The notes: generated by a model not told the origin, from the sequence alone. DNA of 64,000 nt from Candidatus Desulfosporosinus nitrosoreducens (GCF_030954495.1 NZ_JAVHUW010000066.1:1-64000); one strand, 5' to 3'. Counted from the first letter of the stretch, positions 8,437 through 17,857 are shown. Made by a program: numbers and translations.

Positions 8437-9537
8437 TTATGCATCCTCCTTGTGGTCGTGTCCGTGACTTTGACCTTGACCTTGGTTAGTCAGTCTACCG
8501 CTGGCAGCCGTGGCAATTAAGTGAACCCCTAGGCCGATGACGGCAGCTCCTCCGATGACAGCTCCGACAGTATTAGCGCTAACCTGGCCTATGCCCGGAA
8601 GCCTGAAATTTTCTTGCTTGGTATACAGGGGACTGAATTCTTTATAAAAGCTTTTCTCGGAACATCCGGAACAGGGAGACCCTGCATTAATACAGAAATT
8701 GGCATTGTCATTCCACCATACCTGAGCACAATCCGTGAAGGTCTTAGGTCCTTTGCATCCTTTCAGAAGAAGGCAATACTCTTTTTGAGCCGGGTCATTC
8801 CAATCCGTAAGGAATTCGCCGTTTTCGAAGTGACCGCGCCGGGGACAGTTGTCATGTAATAAGGTTCCGTAAAAAGCTACGGGACGATTTTGAGAATCAA
8901 GAGGTGGAACTTTCTGATAGGTTAAATAATACAGAACCGTGCCGATCAGAGTTGTAGGTTTCACAGGACAGCAGGGGAGATTGATAAGCGGGGTATTTAT
9001 CCCCTCTGCTTTAAGAATCTCGGAGACTCCTACGGCGCCTGTGGCACAGGCCCCAGGGATTCCTCCTCCCTCGGAAGCGCAGCTTCCAACGGCAATAATC
9101 GCCTGAGCCTTTTTCGCGGTCTCAATAAGTGTTTTCCTAAAGGCTTTTCCGCCAACCATACAGTAACGATCTTCCTGTGACGGAGTTGCCCCTTCGACAA
9201 CCAGAATGAATTTGTCCTTGAGGGCTTCCTGATAGGCTTCTTCCGCTACATTGCCAGATCCGGCCATAATCGTTTCATGATACCGAATGGAGATCATATC
9301 TAAAATAAGTTCGGCTGCCGACGGATTTAAGGTGGCAATCGTTGATTCCGTGCATCCCGTACAGTCCATTCCCTCCAACCAAATAACCGGGGGTTTCTTG
9401 ATGGCCTGTTCCATAGCGGCAGCTGCTTGAGGCACGAAAAGCTCCGGTAAGCCAAGCGCGGCGGTTGTTGCTCCTATCAGCTTCATAAAATCACGCCGGG
9501 AAACTCCCTTGACTTTGAGTAGATCGAAATTCCCCAT
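8437..9537 (-). CDS. [NiFe] hydrogenase small (Fe-S) subunit, Tat-exported
   Basis: The 366-residue protein begins with a twin-arginine signal (SRRDFMK at 13-19, hydrophobic stretch, cleavage near QAAAA) that exports the folded heterodimer. Cysteines for three Fe-S clusters are present, beginning with Cys59 and Cys62 in EGMDCTGCTE and including the distal-cluster region CSGCSEKSFY. A C-terminal transmembrane helix (VIGGAAVIGLGVHLIATAA) anchors it to the membrane, followed by a short His-rich tail. The start ATG follows AGGAGGTG. It is the first gene of the small-large-cytochrome b-protease operon. Confidence 0.95.
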   Translation of the reverse strand: MGNFDLLKVKGVSRRDFMKLIGATTAALGLPELFVPQAAAAMEQAIKKPPVIWLEGMDCTGCTESTIATLNPSAAELILDMISIRYHETIMAGSGNVAEEAYQEALKDKFILVVEGATPSQEDRYCMVGGKAFRKTLIETAKKAQAIIAVGSCASEGGGIPGACATGAVGVSEILKAEGINTPLINLPCCPVKPTTLIGTVLYYLTYQKVPPLDSQNRPVAFYGTLLHDNCPRRGHFENGEFLTDWNDPAQKEYCLLLKGCKGPKTFTDCAQVWWNDNANFCINAGSPCSGCSEKSFYKEFSPLYTKQENFRLPGIGQVSANTVGAVIGGAAVIGLGVHLIATAASGRLTNQGQGQSHGHDHKEDA

Positions 9538-9627
9538 AATTTAATGAACACCTCCTAAATGTGTTTTGTTCTTTTTGGGCGCAGAATTTAAGAATATTAA
9601 AATTCCTTATTAAAAAGATATATTCGA

Positions 9628-9696
9628 GGTAACCTGAATATTTCCTGCCTTGTGTTTAATAATTATTCAGAAAATTTGAGGAAATTCCAGGTTACC
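9628..9696. promoter_or_regulatory. Inverted repeat in the divergent hydrogenase/hypF intergenic region
   Basis: GGTAACCTG (9628-9636) is repeated inverted as CAGGTTACC (9688-9696), and the similarity continues inward to about 18 bases per arm with one indel. It lies midway in the 344-base gap between the divergent hydrogenase and hypFCDE operons. It could be an operator pair for a shared regulator or a leader hairpin; the sequence matches no operator I can name. The gap has no credible gene. Confidence 0.45.
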
Positions 9697-9731
9697 GACA
9701 TTATTGCGATTAACTTTTCAATGTTTTTGAC

Positions 9732-9761
9732 TTGTAGAAACCAGAGTATGGCGTGTACAAT
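9732..9761 (+). promoter_or_regulatory. Possible hypF promoter
   Basis: TTGTAG at 9732-9737 and TACAAT at 9756-9761 are separated by 18 bases and point toward hypF. The -35 is weak, so the call is tentative. Confidence 0.35.
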
Positions 9762-9881
9762 GAAGGAAGTTATCAGAAATAACTGCCAAGTCAGAGATCA
9801 GACGATAATAAAGGGTTTCTTTAGACATTTACTAAAGAATAACCAATTTAGAAAAGGAAACTAGAAAGCTGGAAAAAGGAA

Positions 9882-12173
9882 ATGAACCTAAATGCCAAGA
9901 AGATATATTTAAATGGAATAGTGCAGGGAGTAGGTTTTCGTCCTTTTGTGTTTAATCTGGCTGAAGAACTGAGCATTAACGGCTGGGTCAATAATTCAAG
10001 CCAGGGCGTGACGATCCATGCCGAAGGGGAGAACCTTGATTTGTTTTATGAACGTTTATTCAGAGAAGCTCCTCCTTTGGCTAAAATCCTAATAGCAAGA
10101 TCCCAAGAGGTCCCGCCCGAAAATTATAGATCGTTCAGAATCACCCCCAGTGAAACTCTACAGGAAGCGGACGTCTTAATTTCTCCGGACGTGGCCACGT
10201 GCCAAGAATGTTTGCGGGATATGGCGGATAAGAATAACCGGCGTTTCCGCTATCCTTTTACGAATTGCACGAATTGCGGGCCGCGCTATACAATTATTCG
10301 TGATGTTCCCTATGACCGCTCCCGAACGACAATGTCTAAGTTTGCCATGTGTCGATCCTGTTCTTTGGAGTATCAGAATCCCCGAGACCGGCGTTTTCAT
10401 GCCCAGCCTGTGGCTTGCGGGGAGTGTGGGCCGACGCTTCGCCTGCTTGATGCTTCCGGGCAATCGCTCCCCGGGATTGGAGCGGAACAATTGGCGCAAG
10501 GAAGTATTCTGGCAGTGAAAGGGTTAGGGGGATTTCATCTTGTCTGTGATGCCAGAAACGAACAAGCGGTAGATCGTTTGCGCGAGCGGAAAGAACGAGG
10601 CGCCAAGCCTTTTGCGCTTATGGCCCGGTCGATAGAAAAGGCCCGAGAAGAGGTTGTGGTAAGGAAAACCGAGGAGGAATTGTTGCTAAGTACGGCAGCT
10701 CCCATCGTGATTCTGGAACGGAAACCCGGGCATGCTAAAGCATTGCCTGAAACTATTGCGCCAGGTATTCATACCTTAGGGCTGATGCTTCCCTATACGC
10801 CTATTCACCATCTGCTTTTCGAAGGATCTTATGATTTTTTAGTGATGACCAGTGCCAATCTCAGCGGAAGGCCTTTAATTTATACCGATGAAGAGGCTTT
10901 AGCGGCGTTGCAGGGAATTGCAGATTATTTTTTGCTCCATGATCGCGATATCTATCACCCTTGCGATGATTCTGTTGTACAAGTGATTGGAGAAGCCGCG
11001 GTTTTTTTTCGGAGAGCCCGGGGTTACGTTCCTTTGCCGCTTTTAATACCCTCTTCACCTTTTAAGAGGTCGTTGTTGGGGGTAGGCGGAGATTTAAAAA
11101 ACGCTTTTTGTCTGGCTGCTGGAGAGCGGGCTTTTGTGAGCCAGTACCTGGGGGACTTGGAAGGATACGAAACGATGCAGCGTTTCCACCAAGAACTGGA
11201 GTCTTTTCAGAGGGTTGTTAATATTGTTCCCATGAGTATAGCCTATGACCGGCACCCGAATTATCACTCAGCGAGATTCGCCCAGGAGCAGGTTTCTCCG
11301 AAGGCCTCAGTTCAGCATCATCACGCTCATTTAGTGAGTGTTTTGGGAGAATGGGAACGACAAGAGCCGACTCTGGGAGTCATCTGTGATGGCACAGGTT
11401 TTGGAGAGGATCATTGCATTTGGGGGTTTGAAGTACTCTATGGAAATGCTTCAGGGTATGAACGCAAAGGGCATCTTGAATATCTGCCGCTCCCCGGTGG
11501 GGATATGGGGATAAAACATCCTTTGCGTATCGCCTATGCGTACTTAAAGACCCTTCTTTCCGCCGCAGCCTGGCAAGAAACGAAGCCTTTTTGGAAAACC
11601 TTTTCTCAGAGTGAATGTCAGGTTCTTGACCGGCAGATAGAAAGGGGCATTCAAGTTGTCCAAACTTCGAGTGCGGGCCGGCTCTTTGATGCGGTCAGCG
11701 GCCTGTTGGGTATTTGTACGAAAGTTACCTATGAAGGACAAGCAGCTATCGAACTGGAAAGTGCCGCTGCGGTGTTCGCCAAGCAATTTCTCAATGAGAA
11801 AGGGCTCCACAAAAAAGAGGATTTTCCTATATATCCTTATGAAGTAAGATTAGAGAGTCCGGAATATATTCTTGAAGTTGGCCCACTTTTTGCAGCCATG
11901 GTGCGGGATGTCCTTGCAGGGGTGGCCCGCGGGGAAATTGCTTATCGTTTTCACCATACGATAGCTCGGGCGATTGTCGATTTAGCTCTGAAATTCCAAG
12001 CGGAAGGCCCGCTTGTTTTAAGCGGCGGGGTATTTCAGAATAAACTCTTGACTGAGGTTGTCCTGCGAAACTTTGAGCAAACCAAGGTTAAAGTCCTGCG
12101 TTCCCGTGCTTTGCCGCCCGGAGATGGCGGGTTGGCCTTCGGGCAAGTATTAATCGCGAATGAGGTGTTATAA
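9882..12173 (+). CDS. hypF: Carbamoyltransferase HypF
   Basis: HypF converts carbamoyl phosphate to the carbamoyl adenylate used to make the CN ligands of the NiFe centre. The 763 residues show an N-terminal acylphosphatase domain (GIVQGVGFRPFVF), two zinc-finger motifs (CQECLRDM...CTNCGPR and CRSCSLEY...CGECGP), a YrdC-like domain, and a Kae1-like domain with VQHHHAHLVSV. The length is normal. The ATG follows a GGAAAAAGGA binding site. It begins the hypF-C-D-E operon, and hypC starts right after its stop. Confidence 0.95.
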   Translation: MNLNAKKIYLNGIVQGVGFRPFVFNLAEELSINGWVNNSSQGVTIHAEGENLDLFYERLFREAPPLAKILIARSQEVPPENYRSFRITPSETLQEADVLISPDVATCQECLRDMADKNNRRFRYPFTNCTNCGPRYTIIRDVPYDRSRTTMSKFAMCRSCSLEYQNPRDRRFHAQPVACGECGPTLRLLDASGQSLPGIGAEQLAQGSILAVKGLGGFHLVCDARNEQAVDRLRERKERGAKPFALMARSIEKAREEVVVRKTEEELLLSTAAPIVILERKPGHAKALPETIAPGIHTLGLMLPYTPIHHLLFEGSYDFLVMTSANLSGRPLIYTDEEALAALQGIADYFLLHDRDIYHPCDDSVVQVIGEAAVFFRRARGYVPLPLLIPSSPFKRSLLGVGGDLKNAFCLAAGERAFVSQYLGDLEGYETMQRFHQELESFQRVVNIVPMSIAYDRHPNYHSARFAQEQVSPKASVQHHHAHLVSVLGEWERQEPTLGVICDGTGFGEDHCIWGFEVLYGNASGYERKGHLEYLPLPGGDMGIKHPLRIAYAYLKTLLSAAAWQETKPFWKTFSQSECQVLDRQIERGIQVVQTSSAGRLFDAVSGLLGICTKVTYEGQAAIELESAAAVFAKQFLNEKGLHKKEDFPIYPYEVRLESPEYILEVGPLFAAMVRDVLAGVARGEIAYRFHHTIARAIVDLALKFQAEGPLVLSGGVFQNKLLTEVVLRNFEQTKVKVLRSRALPPGDGGLAFGQVLIANEVL

Positions 12174-12404
12174 ATGTGTTTAGCCATTCCAGCTAAAATT
12201 GTTTCTCTGGACGGTTCCATCGCCAGGGTAGATATGATGGGGAATGAACGAGTTGTTAGTGTGGACCTGGTGCCCGAAGTCAGGATTGGCGAATATGTTT
12301 TGGTTCACGCCGGGTTTGCCATTGGAATTATTGATGATCAGAGCGCCCGGGAAACGGAAGAGCTTTTGTTGGAGGTAGCCAATGCTTATGAAGAAGGGGA
12401 GTAG
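12174..12404 (+). CDS. hypC: Hydrogenase maturation chaperone HypC
   Basis: HypC holds the Fe(CN)2CO unit with HypD and delivers it to the large-subunit precursor. The 76-residue protein begins MCLAIPAKI; Cys2 is the essential iron ligand after methionine removal. It starts with no gap after hypF and overlaps the first codons of hypD, which indicates coupled translation. Confidence 0.95.
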   Translation: MCLAIPAKIVSLDGSIARVDMMGNERVVSVDLVPEVRIGEYVLVHAGFAIGIIDDQSARETEELLLEVANAYEEGE

Positions 12405-13479
12405 GGAAGCCTTAGCTCAGGCGGAGGATTATCTTGCGGAAATCAGGTCTTTGGCGGTAAAACCCTTCACGATTATGGAGGTTTGCGGAACCCACACAGT
12501 AGCGATTGCCAAACACGCCCTGCGAGAGCTGCTGCCGCCGACGGTTCGCCTGATATCCGGACCGGGCTGTCCGGTATGTGTCACGGACAGCAGTGATATT
12601 GATCGCTATCTGTTTCTTGCTGCCCAGCCTAAGGTTATAACGACGACCTTTGGCGATATGATCAGGGTCCCCGGCAGCGAAAAAAATTTACAGGCCTTGC
12701 GGGCTGAAGGTGCGGACGTGCGTGTTGTTTATTCAACCCAGGATGCCTTAGAGGTGGCGCGTAAGAATCCGGACAAAGAGGTTGTCTTTTTAGGAGTGGG
12801 TTTTGAAACAACGGCCCCTACGGTTGCCGTCAGTCTTGAAACAGCTCGGCGCGAGGGACTTAACAATTACAGTGTCTTGTCAATGCATAAAATAGTTCCT
12901 CCCGTTCTAAGGTTATTGGCTGAAGACCCAAAATTAGATATAGACGCTTTTCTTGACCCTGGTCATGTCTGCGCGATTATAGGGCTTAAGCCGCTTGAGT
13001 TTATGGCTCAAGAATTTGGCAAACCCGGAGTCGTGACAGGGTTCGAAGCTTTGGACATCTTGGAAGCTATTGCCATGCTTCTTCGGCAGCGGTCTGAAAG
13101 GCGGGCGAACATTGAAATTCAATATCATCAAGTTGTAAGAGCCGAAGGAAATCCCCATGCTCAAAGGGCAGTCGAAAGAGTTTTTAAACCTGTAGACGCT
13201 TCCTGGAGGGGAATGGGCTTAATTCCAGGCAGCGGTCTGGAGATTCGCGCAGAGTTTGGCCCCTGGGATGCAGTGCGGAAATTTTCTCTACCCCAGTTTT
13301 ATTCGCCGGACACGCCGGGCTGTCAATGCGGAGAGGTTTTGAAAGGGCGAATTGATCCTCCACAGTGCTCTTTATTCGGCAAACGCTGTACTCCGCTTAA
13401 ACCTGTAGGACCATGTATGGTTTCCTCGGAAGGGTCTTGTGCCGCCTATTACCGGTATTCGCAAAGGAGCGACGATTGA
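12382..13479 (+). CDS. hypD: Fe(CN)2CO assembly protein HypD
   Basis: HypD is the Fe-S redox scaffold on which the iron ligands are assembled with HypC and HypE. The protein of about 365 residues has the signatures VCGTHT (iron site), GPGCPVCVT and the C-terminal Cys cluster region (GCQCGEV...CSLFGKRC...GPCMVS). GGAGGT lies 5 bases before ATG 12382 and 11 before an in-frame ATG at 12388; either may be used. The gene overlaps hypC by 23 bases and its stop overlaps the hypE start (ATGA). Confidence 0.95.
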   Translation: MLMKKGSREALAQAEDYLAEIRSLAVKPFTIMEVCGTHTVAIAKHALRELLPPTVRLISGPGCPVCVTDSSDIDRYLFLAAQPKVITTTFGDMIRVPGSEKNLQALRAEGADVRVVYSTQDALEVARKNPDKEVVFLGVGFETTAPTVAVSLETARREGLNNYSVLSMHKIVPPVLRLLAEDPKLDIDAFLDPGHVCAIIGLKPLEFMAQEFGKPGVVTGFEALDILEAIAMLLRQRSERRANIEIQYHQVVRAEGNPHAQRAVERVFKPVDASWRGMGLIPGSGLEIRAEFGPWDAVRKFSLPQFYSPDTPGCQCGEVLKGRIDPPQCSLFGKRCTPLKPVGPCMVSSEGSCAAYYRYSQRSDD

Positions 13480-14471
13480 TGGAACGAATTATGATGGCCC
13501 ATGGAAGCGGTGGGCGATTAAGCCATGAATTAATCCGTACTCTTTTTCAAAGGTATTTGGGAAATTCTTATTTGGATCAAATGAATGACGCCACTTTTTT
13601 GCCGGGACAAGCCCAACTGGCGGTAACCACGGATTCTTTCGTGATTTCGCCCTTATTTTTTCGGGGAGGAAATATTGGCAAACTTGCCGTATGCGGAACG
13701 GTCAACGACTTGGCGGTAAGTGGCGCCTCCCCCCGGTTTTTAACCTTAGCTCTTATCTTAGAAGAGGGCTTGCCCTTGGTCGAGCTGGAAGAAATCATTA
13801 AAAGTATTGCGGAGACGGCCCTCGAAGCCGGAGTCGCAATTGTCTGCGGTGATACAAAAGTTGTGGAACGGGGAAGCGCGGATAGAATTTTTATCAACAC
13901 GACGGGTATCGGGTATATTACCAATCGTTTCCTTGGTCCCCAACGGATTGAGCCGGGAGACGTGATTCTCAGTACCGGGACGATCGGAGATCATGAGATT
14001 GCCATCTTGTCGGAACGGGAAGGGCTGGAGTTTGAAACCCCTGTTAAAAGCGATTGCGCGCCTCTCAATGGCCTGATTGATTCGTTCTTTCAGCCAGAGG
14101 TTAAGTGCATGCGGGACCCGACACGGGGAGGGGTTGCAACGACGTTAAATGAATTAGCCCAACAAGCCGGGGTAAGCATGCTCCTGCAAGAAGAAGCGCT
14201 GCCGATAAATCCGGGAGTAGAAGGGGCCTGCGCCATGTTGGGGCTTGATCCCCTCTATTTGGCTAACGAAGGAAAGGCTCTGGTGATCGCGTCACCTGAA
14301 GCTGCCGGGAGCCTTCTTCAGGCGATGCGTGAACATCCTTTGGGCAAAAATGCGGCGCAGATCGGAAAAGTTCTTGAAGGCAAACCAGGCCTCGTACTTT
14401 TGGAAACTCCTTTAGGCGGTAAACGAATCCTTGGCATGCTTGAAGGCGAACACCTGCCCCGGATATGTTAA
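13479..14471 (+). CDS. hypE: Carbamoyl dehydratase HypE
   Basis: HypE dehydrates the carbamoyl group on its C-terminal cysteine to thiocyanate, the source of CN ligands. The 330-residue PurM/ThiL-like protein ends PRIC with the essential terminal Cys, and has the N-terminal MAHGSGGR motif and the VCGTVNDLAVSGA segment. The ATG at 13479 overlaps the hypD TGA and follows AAAGGAG. A longer frame beginning at 13413 lies inside hypD and is discounted. Confidence 0.95.
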   Translation: MERIMMAHGSGGRLSHELIRTLFQRYLGNSYLDQMNDATFLPGQAQLAVTTDSFVISPLFFRGGNIGKLAVCGTVNDLAVSGASPRFLTLALILEEGLPLVELEEIIKSIAETALEAGVAIVCGDTKVVERGSADRIFINTTGIGYITNRFLGPQRIEPGDVILSTGTIGDHEIAILSEREGLEFETPVKSDCAPLNGLIDSFFQPEVKCMRDPTRGGVATTLNELAQQAGVSMLLQEEALPINPGVEGACAMLGLDPLYLANEGKALVIASPEAAGSLLQAMREHPLGKNAAQIGKVLEGKPGLVLLETPLGGKRILGMLEGEHLPRIC

Positions 14472-14490
14472 GCATAAAAAGGAGGGCACT

Positions 14491-14904
14491 ATGCGAATTG
14501 CAGTTATAGATGGGCAAGGCGGCGGAATAGGCAGGCACATTGTTGAACAGTTGCGCAAACGAATTCCCGAGTTAGAGATTTTGGCCTTGGGAACAAACGC
14601 ATTGGCAACGGGCGCCATGTTAAGAGCCGGAGCAACCGAGGGCGCTTCAGGAGAATCGGCAATCTGTTACAATGCCGGGCGAGTAGACCTGATTGTGGGT
14701 TCAGTTGCCATTATCACGGTTTACGGGCTCTTGGGGGAAATCACTCCGCTCATGGCCGGTGCAATTTCTGACAGTAAAGCCGATAAACTGCTTCTCCCTA
14801 TTCAGCGCGGGAATATTCAGCTTATCGGTGTTCCCCGGGCTCCCTTACCTCATTTAATTGAGGCTCTCGTCCTGGAGGTTGAACAAAGAGTTAAAGCAGG
14901 ATAA
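14491..14904 (+). CDS. DUF3842 family protein
   Basis: The 137-residue protein begins with a nucleotide-binding-like loop (IAVIDGQGGGIGRHIVEQL) and continues with a small alpha/beta fold (GATEGASGESAI...VDLIVGSVAII). This fits the DUF3842 family, which has no known function. AAGGAGGG precedes ATG 14491, 20 bases after hypE, so it is very likely the last gene of the hypFCDE operon. A role linked to hydrogenase or redox metabolism is suggested only by position. Confidence 0.65.
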   Translation: MRIAVIDGQGGGIGRHIVEQLRKRIPELEILALGTNALATGAMLRAGATEGASGESAICYNAGRVDLIVGSVAIITVYGLLGEITPLMAGAISDSKADKLLLPIQRGNIQLIGVPRAPLPHLIEALVLEVEQRVKAG

Positions 14905-14946
14905 TCCCTTCTAATATTATTGGATAATATTGGGCATAACTGTCAT

Positions 14947-14975
14947 TTGACAAACGGTATATTTATTGCTACCAT
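14947..14975 (+). promoter_or_regulatory. Promoter of cysK
   Basis: Consensus TTGACA (14947-14952), a 17-base spacer and TACCAT (14970-14975) lie about 40 bases before the cysK start. Confidence 0.65.
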
Positions 14976-15017
14976 TAAACCATAGTAAAATGATATGAAT
15001 TTGGGGGATTGAATTTT

Positions 15018-15941
15018 ATGAGAGTCGCCAGTTCGATTACAGAGTTAATAGGTCAAACGCCATTGGTTCGTTTACAGCGGGTAGTTAAGCCGGGAATGGC
15101 TAATATCTTTGTCAAGCTTGAGGCCTTTAATCCCGGCGGGAGCATTAAAGACCGGATTGCTTTGGGTATGATCAGGGACGCGGAAGAGCGGGGAGCACTG
15201 CGACCAGGGGGAACTATTGTTGAGCCGACCAGTGGGAACACGGGGATCGGTTTAGCGATGATTGCGGCGGCGCGCGGCTATCGCCTGATTGTAGTCATGC
15301 CAGAAACGATGAGTGTGGAGCGTCGGTTGCTGATGGCTGCCTATGGCGCCGAATTTGTCTTAACGCCCGGTGCCGAAGGAATGAATGGGGCGATCGAAGA
15401 AGCTAAGCGTTTAGTCAGAGAAAATCCTGACTATTTTATACCTCAACAATTCGAAAATCCGGCTAATCCCGAGGCTCATCGCCAGAGCACGGTTTTAGAG
15501 CTTCTTGAGCAGTTGCCAGACATCGCTGCCTTTGTCGCCGGAATCGGCACCGGCGGGACGATCACCGGAGTTGGTGAGATTCTCAAAGCCCGTCTTCCTG
15601 AGGTGAAAATTATTGGCGTGGAACCGGCATCGTCTCCGGTTATCTCGGGTGGAAAACCGGGTCCTCATAAAATCCAGGGTATTGGCGCCGGCTTTGTGCC
15701 CAAAGTTTTGAACAAAACCATTCTCGACCAGCTGATTCAGGTTGTTAATGAAGATGCCATGGAGACTGCCCGGAAACTTGCGCGGGAAGAGGGCCTGCTG
15801 GTTGGAATTTCTTCAGGCGCTGCCGTCAGTGCTGCGCTTCAGGTTGCCGGAGCTTTAGGTGAAGGTAAAAATGTAGTCGTAATTGCCCCGGATACCGGTG
15901 AACGCTATTTAAGTACGGAGCTTTTCACCATCCGCAGTTAA
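15018..15941 (+). CDS. cysK: Cysteine synthase (O-acetylserine sulfhydrylase)
   Basis: The protein makes cysteine from O-acetylserine and sulfide using PLP. The PLP lysine lies in NPGGSIKDR, the substrate loop is [13 protein letters not shown], the phosphate loop is [10 protein letters not shown], and the C-terminal [10 protein letters not shown] matches the family. Its 307 residues are typical. ATG 15018 is 9 bases after GGGGGA; an in-frame TTG at 15009 is too close to it. The gene is monocistronic behind its own promoter. Confidence 0.92.
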   Translation: MRVASSITELIGQTPLVRLQRVVKPGMANIFVKLEAFNPGGSIKDRIALGMIRDAEERGALRPGGTIVEPTSGNTGIGLAMIAAARGYRLIVVMPETMSVERRLLMAAYGAEFVLTPGAEGMNGAIEEAKRLVRENPDYFIPQQFENPANPEAHRQSTVLELLEQLPDIAAFVAGIGTGGTITGVGEILKARLPEVKIIGVEPASSPVISGGKPGPHKIQGIGAGFVPKVLNKTILDQLIQVVNEDAMETARKLAREEGLLVGISSGAAVSAALQVAGALGEGKNVVVIAPDTGERYLSTELFTIRS

Positions 15942-16001
15942 GCGAGGCCCGGTTGCTTTCTGAGCTAACGGCCGGTCTGCGCTGGAATTAAAGTAAAGTC
16001 C

Positions 16002-16031
16002 TTTACAAGGGAATTTGCCCTATGCTAAACT
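16002..16031 (+). promoter_or_regulatory. Promoter of yebC
   Basis: TTTACA (16002-16007) and TAAACT (16026-16031) with an 18-base spacer lie 34 bases before the yebC start. Confidence 0.55.
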
Positions 16032-16065
16032 ATTTAACAGTGGACTAGCATAAGGAGGAAGACAT

Positions 16066-16815
16066 ATGTCAGGACATTCAAAATGGGCAAATATCAAGCA
16101 TAAAAAGGGAAAAGCGGATGCCCAAAAGGGGAAAATGTTTACCAAGCTCGGCCGGGAACTTGTCGTGGCCTCCCGTGCTTGCGGCGGAGACGTGAACAAC
16201 TTCCGTTTGAAAATAGCTATTGAAAATGCTAAAGCGCAAAATGTGCCGAATGAAAATATTCAAAGAGCTATCCAAAAAGGGAGCGGCGGCGCTGATGGAG
16301 CCGCTTATGAAGAATTGCGTTATGAGGGTTATGGTCCGGGCGGAGTGGCCATTATGCTGGATATCCTTACGGACAACCGCAATCGGACAGCGGGGGAGGT
16401 TCGCCACATATTCTCCAAAAATGGCGGTAATATGGGTGAAACCGGCTGTGTCAGCTGGATGTTTCAAGATAAAGGCCAACTGACAATTCCCCGGGAAGAA
16501 CTTAAGCTCACTGAAGATGATTTAATGTTGATTGCTTTGGAAGCAGGAGCAGACGATCTGGAAACCGACCCGGAAGAATTTTTGATTTATACTTCTCCCG
16601 AAGCGATGGAGGGTGTACGACAGGCCCTTCAGGATCAAAAAATTCCTGTTTCCGAATCCGTGCTTAATCCGATCCCTCAAAATACTATTGAGATAACGGA
16701 CTCTGACCAAGCTCGCAAGATAGTACATTTGATGGAAACTCTGGAGGATCATGACGATATCCAAGGGGTATATGCCAACTTCGAGTTGTCGGACAGTTTA
16801 GCGGCAGAGTTTTAA
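16066..16815 (+). CDS. yebC: YebC/PmpR family protein (translation factor/regulator)
   Basis: The 249-residue protein is a standard-length YebC/PmpR member: [20 protein letters not shown], then [20 protein letters not shown] and [19 protein letters not shown]. Family members were described as transcriptional regulators, and more recently as helping ribosomes through proline-rich stretches. The ATG follows AAGGAGGA. It precedes bofC-ruvCAB, the same order as in Bacillus subtilis. Confidence 0.95.
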   Translation: MSGHSKWANIKHKKGKADAQKGKMFTKLGRELVVASRACGGDVNNFRLKIAIENAKAQNVPNENIQRAIQKGSGGADGAAYEELRYEGYGPGGVAIMLDILTDNRNRTAGEVRHIFSKNGGNMGETGCVSWMFQDKGQLTIPREELKLTEDDLMLIALEAGADDLETDPEEFLIYTSPEAMEGVRQALQDQKIPVSESVLNPIPQNTIEITDSDQARKIVHLMETLEDHDDIQGVYANFELSDSLAAEF

Positions 16816-16868
16816 AACAGATCAAATCAAGTTATGATTGATTAACCCCATAAGACGGTTAAACCATG

Positions 16869-16917
16869 CCCTCCTGGCAAGACTAGCGTTAAGAAGACAA
16901 TGTCGGGAGGGTTTTAG
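16869..16917 (+). terminator. Hairpin before bofC, terminator or RBS-masking structure
   Basis: CCCTCC (16869-16874) can pair with GGGAGG (16905-16910), and inner bases pair partly. A T tract follows (16912-16915). The 3' arm is also the bofC ribosome binding site, 8 bases before its ATG, so the same hairpin could end the yebC transcript or hide the binding site. Confidence 0.45.
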
Positions 16918-16919
16918 TT

Positions 16920-17291
16920 ATGTCTCGCTGGAAAGTCATAAGTCTTATACTTATTTTAGGTTTGGGAATCGGCTGTATTGCACCAAGAGCAACCTCTTGG
17001 TGGCCGGATAAAAATCGGGGAGGGAACATCCCTTCTTATGGGGATGTGGCAACCATGTCGGCGAATGCTCCTTCTTCCCAAACTAAAGTCTACCATTTCG
17101 TCCTGAAGAATGACGTTCTTTCTGTTATGGAAGGAAAACCGGGGACGAACGGGAAGATTATTATAACGGGTTTGAATGTCCATACTTGGCCCAAAGATAT
17201 CTTGGCATTGGCGCCAAAGGTCGAGTTTTATTCTTTAGATGAAGTTCAGTCTTTTATTGATACTGTCAACGAACCTTTGTGGCAGGAGTAA
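16920..17291 (+). CDS. bofC: BofC-like protein (intercompartmental sporulation signalling)
   Basis: The 123-residue protein has an N-terminal membrane or signal segment (VISLILILGLGIGCIA) and a C-terminal domain (YHFVLKNDVLSVMEGKPG...VEFYSLDEVQSFIDTVNE) resembling the BofC C-terminal domain. In Bacillus, BofC acts in the forespore to restrain SpoIVB and so pro-sigma-K processing. The call rests on moderate similarity plus position between yebC and ruvCAB, where bofC sits in Bacillus subtilis. The N-terminal BofC domain is not evident, so it is a short version. Confidence 0.6.
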   Translation: MSRWKVISLILILGLGIGCIAPRATSWWPDKNRGGNIPSYGDVATMSANAPSSQTKVYHFVLKNDVLSVMEGKPGTNGKIIITGLNVHTWPKDILALAPKVEFYSLDEVQSFIDTVNEPLWQE

Positions 17292-17359
17292 AACGTATAA
17301 TAAGAAAAGGAATCGTCCGTCTTCTGTCGAACTTTATTTATGTTGAAAGGAAGACGCGG

Positions 17360-17857
17360 ATGATTATTTTAGGAATTGACCCCGGAACTGCGATTATGGG
17401 GTATGGCCTCATAGAACAAAAAGGGAATCGCTTAAGCCCTCTGGCCTATTCTTGCTGGCGCACTCCGGCACATACCCCTTTAGCGGAACGTTTATTGTTA
17501 TTATATAATCAGATTTCCCCCTTTCTTAGAGAAAACTGCCCGGATCACATCGCAGTCGAGGAGCTTTTTTTTAACCGCAATACCACAACTGCCATAGCGG
17601 TTGGACAGGCTCGCGGCATTGTTTTGTTGGCTGGGGCCCAGCAAGGTATTCCCGTTTATGAGTATACTCCGCTGCAGGTTAAGCAAGCAGTCGTCGGTTA
17701 TGGCAAGGCGGAGAAAATACAAGTTCAGCAAATGGTTAAAAGTTTGTTGGTTTTGGATAAGATACCTAAACCGGATGATACGGCGGATGCTTTGGCTTTG
17801 GCGATATGTCATGCTCACAGCTATGCTCTGGAGCGGAGAATGGAGGATTTCCGATGA
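17360..17857 (+). CDS. ruvC: Holliday junction endonuclease RuvC
   Basis: RuvC resolves Holliday junctions by paired nicks. The 165-residue protein has the RNase H-like acidic residues: Asp7 (LGIDPGTA), Glu in VEELFF, and the Asp pair in [14 protein letters not shown] 17360 follows AAAGGA and matches the canonical N-terminus; a frame starting at 17279 adds unrelated residues. Its last codons overlap the ruvA start. Bacillus subtilis lacks RuvC, so this is a clostridial-type ruvCAB operon. Confidence 0.95.
   Translation: MIILGIDPGTAIMGYGLIEQKGNRLSPLAYSCWRTPAHTPLAERLLLLYNQISPFLRENCPDHIAVEELFFNRNTTTAIAVGQARGIVLLAGAQQGIPVYEYTPLQVKQAVVGYGKAEKIQVQQMVKSLLVLDKIPKPDDTADALALAICHAHSYALERRMEDFR

Noticed and set aside
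9652-9864. A 70-codon plus-strand frame in the hydrogenase/hypF gap
   Set aside because: No binding site, no family resemblance, and it overlaps the inverted repeat and the likely hypF promoter.
16078-16479. A 133-codon minus-strand frame inside yebC
   Set aside because: Entirely antisense to a well-conserved gene, with no binding site.
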